Of a DNA stretch of 64,000 nt, positions 33,301 to 43,522 are shown piece after piece. Position numbers and translations under genes: made by a program. Position 1 is the stretch's first letter, and each line of letters begins with the position of its first letter. The notes under the pieces were generated by a model that was not told the DNA's origin, did not search any database, and was given only the letters and a program-made list of their open reading frames with translations. Source of the stretch: Micropterix aruncella (taxonomy: Eukaryota; Arthropoda; Insecta; Lepidoptera; Micropterigidae); assembly GCA_944548615.1 (NCBI GenBank), contig OX155957.1, positions 23,485,616 to 23,549,615 on the forward strand. The letters run 5' to 3'.

Positions 33301-34918
33301 AACTTTCTAGGATTTTTGAGGTCCTTAGTATGTGATGTTTTTATTGCATATAAATTTTGTGAGATGTAAATTTTGTAGTCATGGTGGTAAATAATAATAT
33401 TCAGTATTTTGACTTAAGTTTTTCTCTTTCGTGTCCCGTTCGCGCTTCTGTCTTTCATCATCATGCAGGGACTTCCTAACATACTTTCCTTTCATTCTTA
33501 AAGCTGTCCGTCTTGTACTTATATTTAATATTTTGACTGTTTTTTAAAAAAAATGCGTTAAGACATTTATATGTAATATTTTCCAAATATTTATATCCAA
33601 TTAAGATCATTGTCGTGATACTTTGATGAGTGTTTTATGGGCAAACTAATGGAGCTTTTTATTCATTTTAAAAAATAACGTTGCGGGAAATCAATGGGGG
33701 TTTTTTTATCTTACAATGAAGAAATTATGGTATGGAGAATTCCATATCTTGGCAAAAGCCAAGACCGAACAAAGAGCTTTCTGTAGCTTATGACTAATCT
33801 ACAACGGTTTTTGAAGGGGTTCCTAGTCGCTACTTAGTACTAACGATCTACTTGCCGCGTGATTGTATGTCAAAAAAAATATAAAATAATTGATAGAAAA
33901 TATAGAAGTATTTTTACAACAGAGCTGAGCATGTAGATTTTAATTCGACGATGACAGTTGATGCATTGAATACCCGGAACATAATAGTTCCTTGCGTTTT
34001 CACCTTAACGGTAGGATGAAGACTAAACCCAGTAAATATATAATTAAAAAAAATCCAGAACTTGTCCGGCGGTGTTTCTCTCGCAAGCGAACGGTTAAGC
34101 ACCGAACCGTTTTAAAAATCGCATAGTTGCGTATAAATATAATTAAGGTAGAGAAATATCTTTGTTCTTTGATTTTGCCGCAACGGCCCATGCAAAGGGA
34201 AATGTATTTATTTGTGTTTTAATTGTGTGTAAAAATGCGCTCGATTTTATCTCTATATTATGATTTATCATACCTACTGCCGTGTATGTTGGTCGGTCGG
34301 ATCTATTTATAAATAATCGCTTAACGCAGGTGTTGTGTAAGTGTGTTTGATTGCATTGACTCGAAATATTGTTTGTTTTTAAATTTGGGAATGAAAATAC
34401 ACTAATGATATTTATTATATTTTTAAGAATTTGGGGCTAAATTTGCCCACATGGTGAGGTACCGAATCCGGCGCCTTCTTGCCGGATGAGAGTACCTTTC
34501 AAAAAAAAATTTATATTTTATAAAATTTTTTTTTGTATAAACTATTAGTATTTGTGTTTGATTTTTGTTCTGTAGGTACTTTAGACCGTGTGTTCTGTTG
34601 TGTAATGTGTTTTGTGTGTGTGAATTTAGCTTATCTGTTGCGCTTTGTTTTGGATTTTGTATCTTGATAAAGTGCGTTAGGTTGTATACAATTAATTGTT
34701 TAATTTGTTTGTCTTATATCAAAGGGAGTTATAATTTTGAATCTTTGTTTTTTCTGTTGAATAGCTTATTTTATGCCTTATAGACGCAATAGTTAATACC
34801 TTTTTGTGTACCTTGTGCGATTTATACCCGGAATCCGCAGTTTCACGATGGAAACCGTGATGACGCGTTCGACTTCACCTCGGCGACGCCACGCTAGACC
34901 ATATGTTGTTATAGGGTA
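30314..34918 (-). other. 4.6-kb 3' region of gypsy element 2 without clear genes
   Basis: Lies between the pol stop and the 3' LTR, where env sits in errantivirus-like elements. No minus-strand frame longer than about 111 codons is seen. 30700-31780 is markedly GC-richer than its surroundings. There the plus strand (opposite to gag-pol) has three successive open pieces, 31067-31330, 31290-31529 and 31545-31769. They are Cys- and aromatic-rich, the last two in one frame separated by a TAG, the first shifted by one. I do not recognise a family. The rest is AT-rich. No convincing polypurine tract precedes the LTR. Confidence 0.6.
34458..34496. other. two-step hairpin downstream of pol
   Basis: GGTAC / GTACC outer stem and ATCCGGC / GCCGGAT inner stem with loop GCCTTCTT. 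It lies about 420 bases past the pol stop on the element's transcript and may be an RNA structure. Confidence 0.6.
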
Positions 34919-37900
34919 TTAATTACTCGCAATGTCCTTAATATGGAAAAGACCCCGCGGTTTTCCGTTCTCGTCGGCTAACTCGTAGGCGACTGGGGAT
35001 TTTTTCGCAATGACTTTGCACTTTATGTACCTAGGGCTGAGTTTGCTACAAAAAAAATCTGCTTTTCTTGACAATGTATGGTTTTTGGCCCAGACCCAAT
35101 CTCCTGTTTTAAATTCGACGTGTTTTCTTCTAAGGTTGTATCTCGAAGAACTATTTCTGAATGACTCTAACATTCTTTCCTGCACTATGTCATAGGCGTC
35201 CGCTAATGACTCTAATCCCTTTGCGAATTCGTGTGGGGTATCGAGTATTATTTTGGCGTTTTTGTCTGGCACGTAGCTTAACATTTTGTGATAACGTCCA
35301 TCAACTATAGGTTCTCGCCCAAACATTAGGTAAGCTGGGGAGAAGCCTGTCGCTAAATTTATGTGGCTATTAAGTGCGTTTTGGATTAATAAGAGGTATT
35401 TATCCCATTTCCTCTGGTCTTTGCCTGATAAAATCGACAGCGATGTCTCAATTGTCTGATTATATCTTTCGACCATGTTTGACTGCGGGGCGTAGACACA
35501 GCCGAAAAACAGTCTGGGGATTTTATATTTATCTGCTAACGCCTTAAAGGCCTTAGATCGGAAGTAAGTTGCGTTATCTAGTGTTATGACCGCTGGGGTG
35601 CCGAATGCTAGGAATATGGTATTCTCGAGGTGTTTCGTTATGTTCGCGGAGGTGGCTTTTCTCAGGGGAAATAACCAACAGTACTTAGTAAATACATCTA
35701 CCACGGATAATATATATGTGAATCCCGACAGTGATCTCGTAATAGGCCCTATTAGGTCGATACTTATAGTGTGCATTGGAGTTTTTACGGATTTTGGAGT
35801 GGCCATGAATCCCTGGGCTGGTCCCGTTCTTATCTTGTAGGCTTTGCATGTGTCGCATCTTTTCACGTAGGCTTTTACCTCCTTCTGCATGCCGGGCCAA
35901 TAGAAATACGATTGTAGTTTTTTTAATGTTTTAAATATGCCGAAGTGGACCGCGAATTCTCCTTCGTGAATATCTTTTATCGCTGTTAGCCTGTCTGCGA
36001 ATTTTGGCACGATTTTCCACGGGTTCAGGAGTTTTTCGCCTCTCTTTGGGGCGTGATATCTGTATAATTTTTCGTTCTCAATTTTGTACTCCGGGTATGC
36101 GTAGGGGTCGTTTTGTACCGTGTTGTATATGCGAGTGTACCAATCTTCTCGGCGGAAATCTGCTGATAAGGCCATACAAGGTATTCTAGAAAGCGCGTCT
36201 GCGACGATGTTCAGGCTTCCTTTCCGATGTATGATTTCCATGTCGAACTGGGATAATAGAGTACTCCAGCGTGCCAATCTTCCTGAAGGGCCCTCCAGTT
36301 TCGTAAGCCATTTCAGGCTACTATGGTCCGTTATTACCTTGAAACGGGTGCCTTCTACGTACGTCCTGTAGTGTAAAACTGCTCTCAAGACGGCGAGTAA
36401 TTCTCTTTCGGTAGTCGAGTAATGGGTTTCCGCTGGGGTAAGACTCTGTGAAAAGTAGGATATGGGGAGGTCCATTTTCTCCTCCTCAGAGTACTGAGTC
36501 AGCGCCGCTCCTATCGCGGTGTCGCTAGCGTCGCAGCTTATTGTAAATTCTTTACTGAAGTCTGGACACTTCAAGATCGGAGTAGTTGTCAGCGCGTGTT
36601 TCAATGCTATGAAGGATTTTTCCGCCTCCTCTGTCCATACAAAGTTTGATTTTACACCTTTTTTGCCCCCCGTTAATTTGCAGAGTGGAGCGGCGATTTT
36701 TGAGTAGTCTTTTACGAATCTACGATAGTATCCGCTCAATCCGAGGAAACTTCTTACGTGCTTTACGCGGTCTGGCCTTGGGAAATTCGTTATGCAAGCT
36801 ACTTTCCCTTGGTCCGTTCTCAATCCTTGCCTGTCCACAACGTAGCCGAGGTACAGTAATTCGGGCCTGCAGAACTCACATTTTTTAAGGTTGATTGTCA
36901 ATCCCGCTTCTTTTAGGCTCTCCCTCACGCGTAATAAGGTGTCGATGTGTTCGTCATAGGTTGTTGAGGCGATGATGAGGTCGTCCGCATACACGAAAAC
37001 CTTGTTTCCGTATTCGGGGCCGAATATTTGGTCCATGAGGGTGCTTAGGTCTGATGACGCGTTACAGAGTCCGAAGGGCATTCGCAAAAAGGCGAACATA
37101 CCTTTTCCAGGTATTGCAAATGCGGTCTTGTATATGGAGGCTTCTTCCATCGGGATCTGCCAGAATGCCTTCGATAAGTCAATTGAAGTTAAATATCGAG
37201 CATTTCCTAGATTGTCGAGGATTCTCTGCGAGGACACCATGGGGTATCGGTTTTTTGTAGTCACTTCATTTAATTTTCTGGAGTCAAGGCAGACCCTTGG
37301 GCTGCCATCCTTCTTGGTCACTACGAGGATTGGATTACACCATGGGGATTTTATGGGAGTAATCACTCCTAACCTTAGCATGTCGTCAATTTCGTCTTTA
37401 ATCAGCTTGTCTTTCGCTGGCGATAATTGGTATGGTTTCTGACGAATTGGATCGCCCGTGGTTACGATCTTATGCTTCAATAAGTGCGTCTTTCCGAGAC
37501 CTTTTTTTTCGAAGGAGATGTCCTCATATAATTTTTTAACGTGCTGTAATCGTCGTAATTGTTGCGGAGTAAGGTCGTCTACATTCCTGATTTGCTGGCT
37601 CGCGGTGTGGTTTAGCTGTGCCAATTGTATGTCGTGGTTCGTGTCGATTGAAATTTTTACGTCGAACTGTTTGATGAAGTCGATCCCCAGGATTACGTCT
37701 TTTTTTATTGTGGGGCAGATTAGGAAATTAATTTTCTCGCTTTTTCCTTTGTATTGCACTGGCAATGTCATGTATCCAAGTATATCCTGTTGTGTTCCGT
37801 CCGCTGTTGATATGCGGCTCTCTGCGTTTTTTATAGTTTTTCCGAGCTGTATGTAGCGTTCGTGCATTTTCCTGCCTAAAATGCAGACTGCGCAACCGGT

Positions 37901-37999
37901 GTCCACGAGTGCATTGTACGTTTTTCCTAATATGATTATTTTTGCATGTGGGCGAGTATCGTAGAATTTTGGTTCTGGTGACAGTGTGAAGTTTTCCAC
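34919..37999 (-). CDS. pol: gypsy element 2 pol polyprotein (1026 aa, entered by frameshift)
   Basis: Protease-RT-RNase H-integrase. Protease LVDTGCAVC, D33. Reverse transcriptase: motif SIDLSKAFWQIP at 272-283 and YADD at 337-340. RNase H: D490, E533, D558. Integrase zinc finger H678, H685, C715, C718; core D748, D808, E844 with 35-residue spacing. No stop or missing catalytic residue. The numbered start is a GTG codon and not a true start: the frame is open upstream to 38080 and is -1 relative to gag, so translation should enter at the slippery site 38041-38047. Ends with TAA at 34919-34921. It belongs with gypsy elements using YADD; the clade is not assigned. Confidence 0.96.
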   Translation of the reverse strand: MENFTLSPEPKFYDTRPHAKIIILGKTYNALVDTGCAVCILGRKMHERYIQLGKTIKNAESRISTADGTQQDILGYMTLPVQYKGKSEKINFLICPTIKKDVILGIDFIKQFDVKISIDTNHDIQLAQLNHTASQQIRNVDDLTPQQLRRLQHVKKLYEDISFEKKGLGKTHLLKHKIVTTGDPIRQKPYQLSPAKDKLIKDEIDDMLRLGVITPIKSPWCNPILVVTKKDGSPRVCLDSRKLNEVTTKNRYPMVSSQRILDNLGNARYLTSIDLSKAFWQIPMEEASIYKTAFAIPGKGMFAFLRMPFGLCNASSDLSTLMDQIFGPEYGNKVFVYADDLIIASTTYDEHIDTLLRVRESLKEAGLTINLKKCEFCRPELLYLGYVVDRQGLRTDQGKVACITNFPRPDRVKHVRSFLGLSGYYRRFVKDYSKIAAPLCKLTGGKKGVKSNFVWTEEAEKSFIALKHALTTTPILKCPDFSKEFTISCDASDTAIGAALTQYSEEEKMDLPISYFSQSLTPAETHYSTTERELLAVLRAVLHYRTYVEGTRFKVITDHSSLKWLTKLEGPSGRLARWSTLLSQFDMEIIHRKGSLNIVADALSRIPCMALSADFRREDWYTRIYNTVQNDPYAYPEYKIENEKLYRYHAPKRGEKLLNPWKIVPKFADRLTAIKDIHEGEFAVHFGIFKTLKKLQSYFYWPGMQKEVKAYVKRCDTCKAYKIRTGPAQGFMATPKSVKTPMHTISIDLIGPITRSLSGFTYILSVVDVFTKYCWLFPLRKATSANITKHLENTIFLAFGTPAVITLDNATYFRSKAFKALADKYKIPRLFFGCVYAPQSNMVERYNQTIETSLSILSGKDQRKWDKYLLLIQNALNSHINLATGFSPAYLMFGREPIVDGRYHKMLSYVPDKNAKIILDTPHEFAKGLESLADAYDIVQERMLESFRNSSSRYNLRRKHVEFKTGDWVWAKNHTLSRKADFFCSKLSPRYIKCKVIAKKSPVAYELADENGKPRGLFHIKDIASN

Positions 38000-38047
38000 G
38001 GCTATAGCCCTGTCTATTGCCTGTATCCGTGGCTTCTCCCGTTTTTT
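37996..38047 (-). promoter_or_regulatory. -1 programmed ribosomal frameshift signal
   Basis: The minus strand has the canonical heptamer A AAA AAC (38041-38047) in the gag zero frame (CCA AAA AAC GGG). After an 8-nt spacer comes a stem CCACGG (38027-38032) pairing with CCGTGG (37996-38001), extendable by ATA/TAT with a small bulge. Gag stops 8 codons beyond the heptamer. Slippage by -1 enters the open pol frame exactly. Confidence 0.88.
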
Positions 38048-39249
38048 GGTTGGGATTGGTGGTATCCTGGCGGTACTCCGTTACATCTTGCGCAAGAACT
38101 GGTATATGTGTCCTGTAATTTGCAGTTGAAACACATTGGTTTTGGGTATTTCCGGCACTCCTTGTAATCGTGCCCTCGTGTTTCGCACTTCCTACAGTAT
38201 TTTTGCTGGGAAAATTGTGTTTGTTGAGGTTTTTGGTATTCTTGCGGGCGTTGTTCGTACGGTGTCGAGTTTCCGTATCCGGATCTTCTGACGAATGGCG
38301 GTGGTTTATCATGGCGCGGATGAAATTTGTTGTTTTGTGAAAAGGCTGCTATTTCCTCTTCATCGTGTCTGTCGGTGTACGTGGGTTGCTCTTCCATGGC
38401 GGCTATTGTGGTCCTGTTCTGGATGCTGCTCGCTACCGTTGGGGTTGGGGCTAGCGCGTACTGCTCGAAGTTTTTCGCTAAATCCAGCAAAGTTCCAATA
38501 TCGTCCAGTCTTGAAGTTCCCAGGAGTGTGTGGTACAGCGGTAGAACGTTTAATTTCACTATTTCCAGTAGGGTGTCGTCCCGTAATCTTGGTGATAATC
38601 TCCTGTTCATAGTATCGATCCGTGTAACGTAGTCGTGCATGGTTTCCCCAGGGAGTTGTTTGGTAATCCTCATCTGATTTTCCAAGCGTGTTTGGTAATT
38701 AAGCTGTTCGTATTTATTTATTAACGCTTCTCTTAGGGTTTTCCACGTTTTTACGTATTTTCTGATGCTTCGGAACCAAAGTAAAGGTGGACCTTCCATC
38801 AGGTCGGTGAATCCTTGGATAAGTTCTCTTTCTGTGACCCCCCTTGCTTGTACTTTATCCTCTATTTTGTCGATAAATTCCAAGATTGGAGTAGATCCGT
38901 CGTATCTTAAATTCCACTTGTAGATGCTTGGGGACGTTCTATGTTTTCCCGCGGCCGAAGATTGAAAAATATCTGAAGTTGTCGCCGTATCTTGCGTTTC
39001 CCTGCATATTTTCCTCGTATATGCCTCTTCTTCGCTTTCATTGTCTGAATATTCGATGATCCTTGAGCTGGTGGTCGGTTTCCTGTGCGGAATCGAGTCT
39101 TCGATGCCTGACTTGCTTCCTGCCTTAGGTTTTTCCGATGTCTGTTTTTCCGTCTGCTCTGGAATTTGGTGAGTGGTATTTTCCTCGATGAGCCTGCTTG
39201 GTGATTGCTGACGAGCTCTTGCAGCGGCCCTTGTTTTCTTGGGTGCCAT
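38014..39249 (-). CDS. gag: gypsy element 2 Gag (411 aa)
   Basis: Capsid/nucleocapsid protein. ATG at 39247-39249. A basic, Ser/Gln-rich N-terminus (to about 115) precedes the retrotransposon capsid domain (about 120-260) with YKWNLRYDG, LLWFRSIRKYVKTWKTLREA and LPGETMHDYVTRID. The C-terminus has a canonical CCHC knuckle CRKCETRGHDYKEC (C-x2-C-x4-H-x4-C) and a second Cys cluster CFNCKLQDTYTSSCARC. Intact, with no internal stop. Transcribed from the 5' LTR at 40229-43061; most ribosomes should stop at 38014, the rest shift into pol. Confidence 0.96.
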   Translation of the reverse strand: MAPKKTRAAARARQQSPSRLIEENTTHQIPEQTEKQTSEKPKAGSKSGIEDSIPHRKPTTSSRIIEYSDNESEEEAYTRKICRETQDTATTSDIFQSSAAGKHRTSPSIYKWNLRYDGSTPILEFIDKIEDKVQARGVTERELIQGFTDLMEGPPLLWFRSIRKYVKTWKTLREALINKYEQLNYQTRLENQMRITKQLPGETMHDYVTRIDTMNRRLSPRLRDDTLLEIVKLNVLPLYHTLLGTSRLDDIGTLLDLAKNFEQYALAPTPTVASSIQNRTTIAAMEEQPTYTDRHDEEEIAAFSQNNKFHPRHDKPPPFVRRSGYGNSTPYEQRPQEYQKPQQTQFSQQKYCRKCETRGHDYKECRKYPKPMCFNCKLQDTYTSSCARCNGVPPGYHQSQPKNGRSHGYRQ

Positions 39250-40228
39250 GATGCTAACTCCAAAATCGTAAAGGTTGTGGAAGTTTACGCCTTGATTTTA
39301 TTACTATTATTTTTTTTAGAGATTGTAGAACAAGTGAAAATGTTGACCCTAGTGTGTTGATGTAGATTAGTGTGTACTTGATGTAATGTTGTATGAATTT
39401 ATTAAGTTAAAGACCCATATGCAATAAGGCAAATGGGAAAGGAGATGAGAAAAAGAAAATTGATGAAGTTAAATGAAAACTAAAAAGAAAATAAAATAAA
39501 AAATGAAAAAAAAAGAATAAAATTAAAAAAAATTGTAACACCCTGTAGGGTTGTGAATGTTTGCTAAGTATTTATTATAAGTGTGAATAGAAGTACTAAT
39601 TGCTGATATCTTTCTGCATAAATATCTTAAGGTTCGTTTGTTGTAACAGTATAACTAGATATGTGTCCAACGTGTCGTCGAAGAAGCAAAATCCCCACGT
39701 AATCCTTTGCTGATTCCGAAGTCAAATCCCCAAGACACCTTGGTTATTACTTACGCTTATGGCTGAAAGGCTATTGTACATGTAGTATATTATTTAAAAA
39801 AATTAAAATGTAAAGCACTTTTTAAAGCATGAAAAAAAATATTTGTGTTAGTTTTGTAACAACCTGTAAAATAAATTGGCAGTAGGTACGTTGTGTAGAG
39901 AAACAATAAAAGAAAAATATAAAAATAATAAAAAGAAAAAAATTTTTGGGCGGGGTTGGGTGGGAAATCTTATGGTATCCTATATTTCGGACGATATATG
40001 AGATAAAAACAATAAAACTTAAAATTGTATATAATGTAATGATAACGGTAAATTTAAAACAAAATTGAATCTTGAAAAATATTTAACGGCCCCAGTTGGG
40101 CCCAAATTTGTTATTGTTTTCATATGAATTTGTAAAAAAATGATATAAAAGATGATATGGGCGGGTCGCGGTGGGAAAATACTGTAGTTTATTTTTAAAA
40201 AAAATTGCCCCGCGGTGGACGCCAGATT
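39250..40228 (-). other. leader of gypsy element 2 with duplicated primer-binding motif
   Basis: About 980 bp between the 5' LTR and gag, A-rich on the sense strand, with no gene. Primer-binding site at 40207-40224: minus strand TGGCGTCCACCGCGGGGC, four bases from the LTR, resembling the tRNA-Lys site TGGCGCCCAACGTGGGGC at 15 of 18 bases. A second copy-like site, TGGGCCCAACTGGGGCC, lies 120 bp further in (40088-40104), with the same 4-base spacing to a TGTTAT. Confidence 0.75.
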
Positions 40229-43061
40229 TGTTATGAGTCTAAATAAAATAAAATATAAAGATGTCTTTGATGGCTGCTATGTGTAACGATAAAAGTGTAT
40301 TTATTTGTAGAGGCGCCAGCTACACATGCGAGAAATAGATGATAGACCACATAAACAAATGCAAAGGGCCTCCCTCCGCCTGGGAAGTTACCTTTGTGCG
40401 TGGGAGTGGAGCGACGCCAAGGATACCACGGTAGCTCAGTCGTGCTCAGGGGTGGTTAAAATCCTGTATTGACGTCGTCCTAAAGTCGAGAGCATTCGAA
40501 TTGAATGGACGGTCAAGTACCCTAGTTATGTTTTATTATAAAATGAATTTCGATATATCTTGTGAGAGGACTAAAAGAAGAAGAAGAAGCGATATCAAGT
40601 TTAGTGCGCTGCGGCGACGAGATCGAATATTATGATTTACTCACCGCGCCCTCTATCGGTGTACCGACGAGCTACTGCGTCGGCGCGCGTCGATCGCGCC
40701 CGCTTGGAGCGCTCGGCCCCGGTCCCGGTCCGCGCTCTTACATAAATCAATGGCTAAATCGTCTAATTATTAGATCACAATACCGCCTCATCAGTGAAGC
40801 TGGGGGCGAGATAATATTGATGTGGATCCCTGGGCACTCCGGAATCTTAGGCAATGAGTACGCTGACAGAATGGCAAACGAGGCACGGTCAGGGGGAGTT
40901 CTCCTGAAAATTAAAATCCCGGCATCAGACATTTTTCAAGTAATAGAAGAAAAGATGAAAGAAAAGTGGAATAAGACCTGGCTCTCCTCCTGCAGCAACA
41001 AGGGCAAACACTACTCCCAATTTAACCCTACAATTCCCTCTAAACCATGGTACTACAAGAAGCCGTTTAAGCGGAAGGAAATAACATCAATCTGCAGAAT
41101 GCGAATAGGACACTGCTCCACCCCCTCTCATCTCTTCCGCATAAACGTGCTGCCCTCCCCCCAGTGCGACTGTGGCTACCACAATTGCACATTAGATCAC
41201 ATATTCTTTAACTGTCCCCTTCTCAACAACTACCCATCATTTATTCCAAACTTAGTAAAATATAAAATCTGCCTTCCAACAAAAATTGACATCCTATTGG
41301 CATCGAATTCGATAAAAGTTTATAAAAACATTACAAAGTTTATTTCCCTTAATAACGTGTCGATATAATTCAAGAGGCAAATTTAACCTTTTTACTAGCC
41401 ATTTTAAAAACATCCACACCCATGGGACATCCTAATTAGAATATCCTGTCCTTTTAATATCCACAATGTGATGTCCACAGGGAAATATTCCCAAAGGACA
41501 TGTAGTTAGTGCATGGTAGAATTGAAATATTTCCATTTTATAAGGCATGTAAATGTGAAGTCATTTGTCTGTTCTTGGTCATTGTTCAAGGTGGGGGTTT
41601 ACTAACCATAGATCCCCCAGTCATCGGGAAGCACTAAGAAGAAAGACTGATAAAAAACTGGCACCAATCGCTTGCTGTATAGCGGAATTGCCAAAATAAA
41701 AGAAGAAGAAGAAATCGTCTAATGAATTTATTGGAAATAATTGCTAGATAATTATATTTAAAAAACGAGAAAATACTATTTGAATCTAGGTGCGCTCTAA
41801 ACCAGCAGATGCTGCTATAATTAAATAATGTACTGCGGTTCTTTTCTCCGCTAAATGATAAAATTAAAATATATAATTTCAAAGTTTCTTTTATAAAATT
41901 ATTCTTTATTTATTCCTTGCCCTGAAACATTACCCTGTCCAGTGCTAGTCGGGTACCTACGAGCCTGTTGCTCGCTCTGGCCCGGCGGTATTTTTAGGTA
42001 CCGTCTCGATTTCTTTAATTCGCTAAATAATGATTAATTAACCAAAATGAAAGGTTTATTTGACAGAGTAACATATTTTATTTTGATTATAATAAATGAA
42101 AGCTAGGCCATAGCATATGGCGAATCCGAGTAGTTGGAATTAACAAAAATTCTAAAATTAGATTCGTGGAAAACTGAACGTTACAGCCTTTCAATTTTCA
42201 GGGATTAATTCGGCGAAGTGGGATTTTGGACAGGTACTTTGGGTTCTGGAATAGAGAAGGAAGACACTGCTACCCGCGGGAGTTATTGGAAGGTTGCTTC
42301 TAGATTTTTTAGCGCCTGCTCCCCGGATATGATTTTAAATTTTAAATTATTATTTTGGATTCAATATTTAGATGGTATTAGAGAAATCGATTGAGGCGAG
42401 AAGACGGAATGCGATGCTTAGACACCGGGAATTATAGCACATCCCACGCACTACCTACCTCTATTTCGACGTACTCAATTTAATAAATTTTGATTTATAT
42501 GACTCTAATTTATTCGCCAACGAAGATATGGCAACGGTAATTTACGGGGGATTTGGCTTTAAGACAATATTTTAATTTAAATTTATTATTTTTAAAATCT
42601 GACTTTATGAGGGGAAGCTAATGGTTACAGATAGAAGACTTGCCTGTATAAGGTATGGAATCCGCTGAGGTCCTGCCCGGATGTTGAACTGAGTTTAGTT
42701 ATAGATTTTAGATATTCACAGAATTTAAGTTCTAGACTGTGTTGGCTGGTGTGCAAATGAATAATTAAATGGGCGGTAGTCGGCCCGCTCCGCCAACGGC
42801 GGAGCGGCCGGTGTCTTCTCGACCGTCTTGCTCGGTCGTTGCCAGCCAAAAAAAAAAAAGAAGAAAGATCTCTTTTCTAAGTAAAAATATTCTACCTTAC
42901 TGATTAAAATTGATTAGGGATGTGCGCGACTTGTCGTCTACATACGGTAAGACGTATCCGCTCGGTGTATCGCGTCTATGGCGCGATGGATAAAGTTAAC
43001 TGATTAATTATTAAAATGATTTAGGTTAAAGTTTGTATACTATAAAAACTAGGCCCTAACA
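40229..43061 (-). repeat. 5' LTR of gypsy element 2, interrupted by a LINE
   Basis: Same ends as the 3' LTR. 40229-40767 and 41724-43061 match it. The extra 956 bp is the LINE fragment plus one copy of its 12-bp target duplication AAATCGTCTAAT (40756-40767 and 41712-41723). Confidence 0.95.
40768..41711 (+). mobile_element. 5'-truncated LINE insertion (ORF2 RNase H end + 3' UTR)
   Basis: 944 bp in plus orientation, flanked by the 12-bp duplication AAATCGTCTAAT. Coding part 40768-41368: RNase H C-terminal motif MWIPGHSGILGNEYADRMAN, then a Cys/His region CDCGYHNCTLDHIFFNCPLL (CCHC type) and a stop at 41366. The 343-bp 3' UTR ends in AAAATAAAAGAAGAAGAAG. An RNase H domain in ORF2 points to the I/R1/LOA group of LINEs rather than CR1; the exact clade is not assigned. 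The open frame reads into it from LTR sequence by chance. Confidence 0.92.
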
Positions 43062-43065
43062 GTAC

Positions 43066-43394
43066 TCCCAACTCTCTCCTTCGTTATCTCACCCACACAT
43101 TCAAACACACACACCAGATGCCTCCACTTTCCCGCAGATGACAATATTTTACGAGATAGTCACTGCTATTCTATGAGGCAAAACAGGAAAATTACTTTTT
43201 GACCTGAAAGCTTCTCTATAGTCGAAAAAATCTTATTTGATACAAGTAAATATATGAATAACTAGATGACCCGGTGAACTTCGTACCACCTAAAATTGAT
43301 TTGATTTTAACTCTTCATAAGCGTTTATTGATCCTAATCAACCTTCCAAATACAATTCATTGAAATCTACAATATGGCCGAATCATGTACGGTT
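43066..43394 (-). other. non-coding DNA with a Helitron-type 3' end
   Basis: CTAGATGACCCGGTGAACTT (from 43262) is the complement of a Helitron 3' end like that at 8018, preceded by A. I could not locate the matching 5' TC end, so the element may be decayed or longer than expected. Confidence 0.5.
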
Positions 43395-43522
43395 TCAGTT
43401 TTTCGATTTTTTCGGCTTTTTTTACTTTTTCGACTTGTCCGACTTTTTCGACTTTTTTGCATTTTTCGACTTTTCGGCCTTTTTGACCTTTCCGACTTTT
43501 CCTACTTTTTCGACTTTTTCAA
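43395..43522 (+). repeat. minisatellite of TTTTTCGAC-like units
   Basis: About ten degenerate 12-bp copies of TTCGACTTTTTC. The Phe/Asp-rich frame across it is an artefact. Confidence 0.85.

Larger units (their letters stand above)
28437..43061 (-). mobile_element. Ty3/gypsy LTR retrotransposon 2, complete, 14.6 kb with nested LINE
   Basis: LTRs at 28437-30313 (1877 bp) and 40229-43061 (2833 bp including a 956-bp LINE insertion with its target duplication) have TGTTA...TAACA ends. The 4-bp target duplication GTAC flanks it (28433-28436, 43062-43065). Gag and pol are intact on the minus strand, so the element may be autonomous. Compared LTR stretches are identical, indicating recent insertion. 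A 4.6-kb stretch between pol and the 3' LTR has no clear gene. Confidence 0.96.

Noticed and set aside
35010..38632. Plus-strand open frames opposite gypsy 2 gag-pol
   Set aside because: Shadows of the minus-strand genes; codon pattern and conserved motifs are all on the minus strand.
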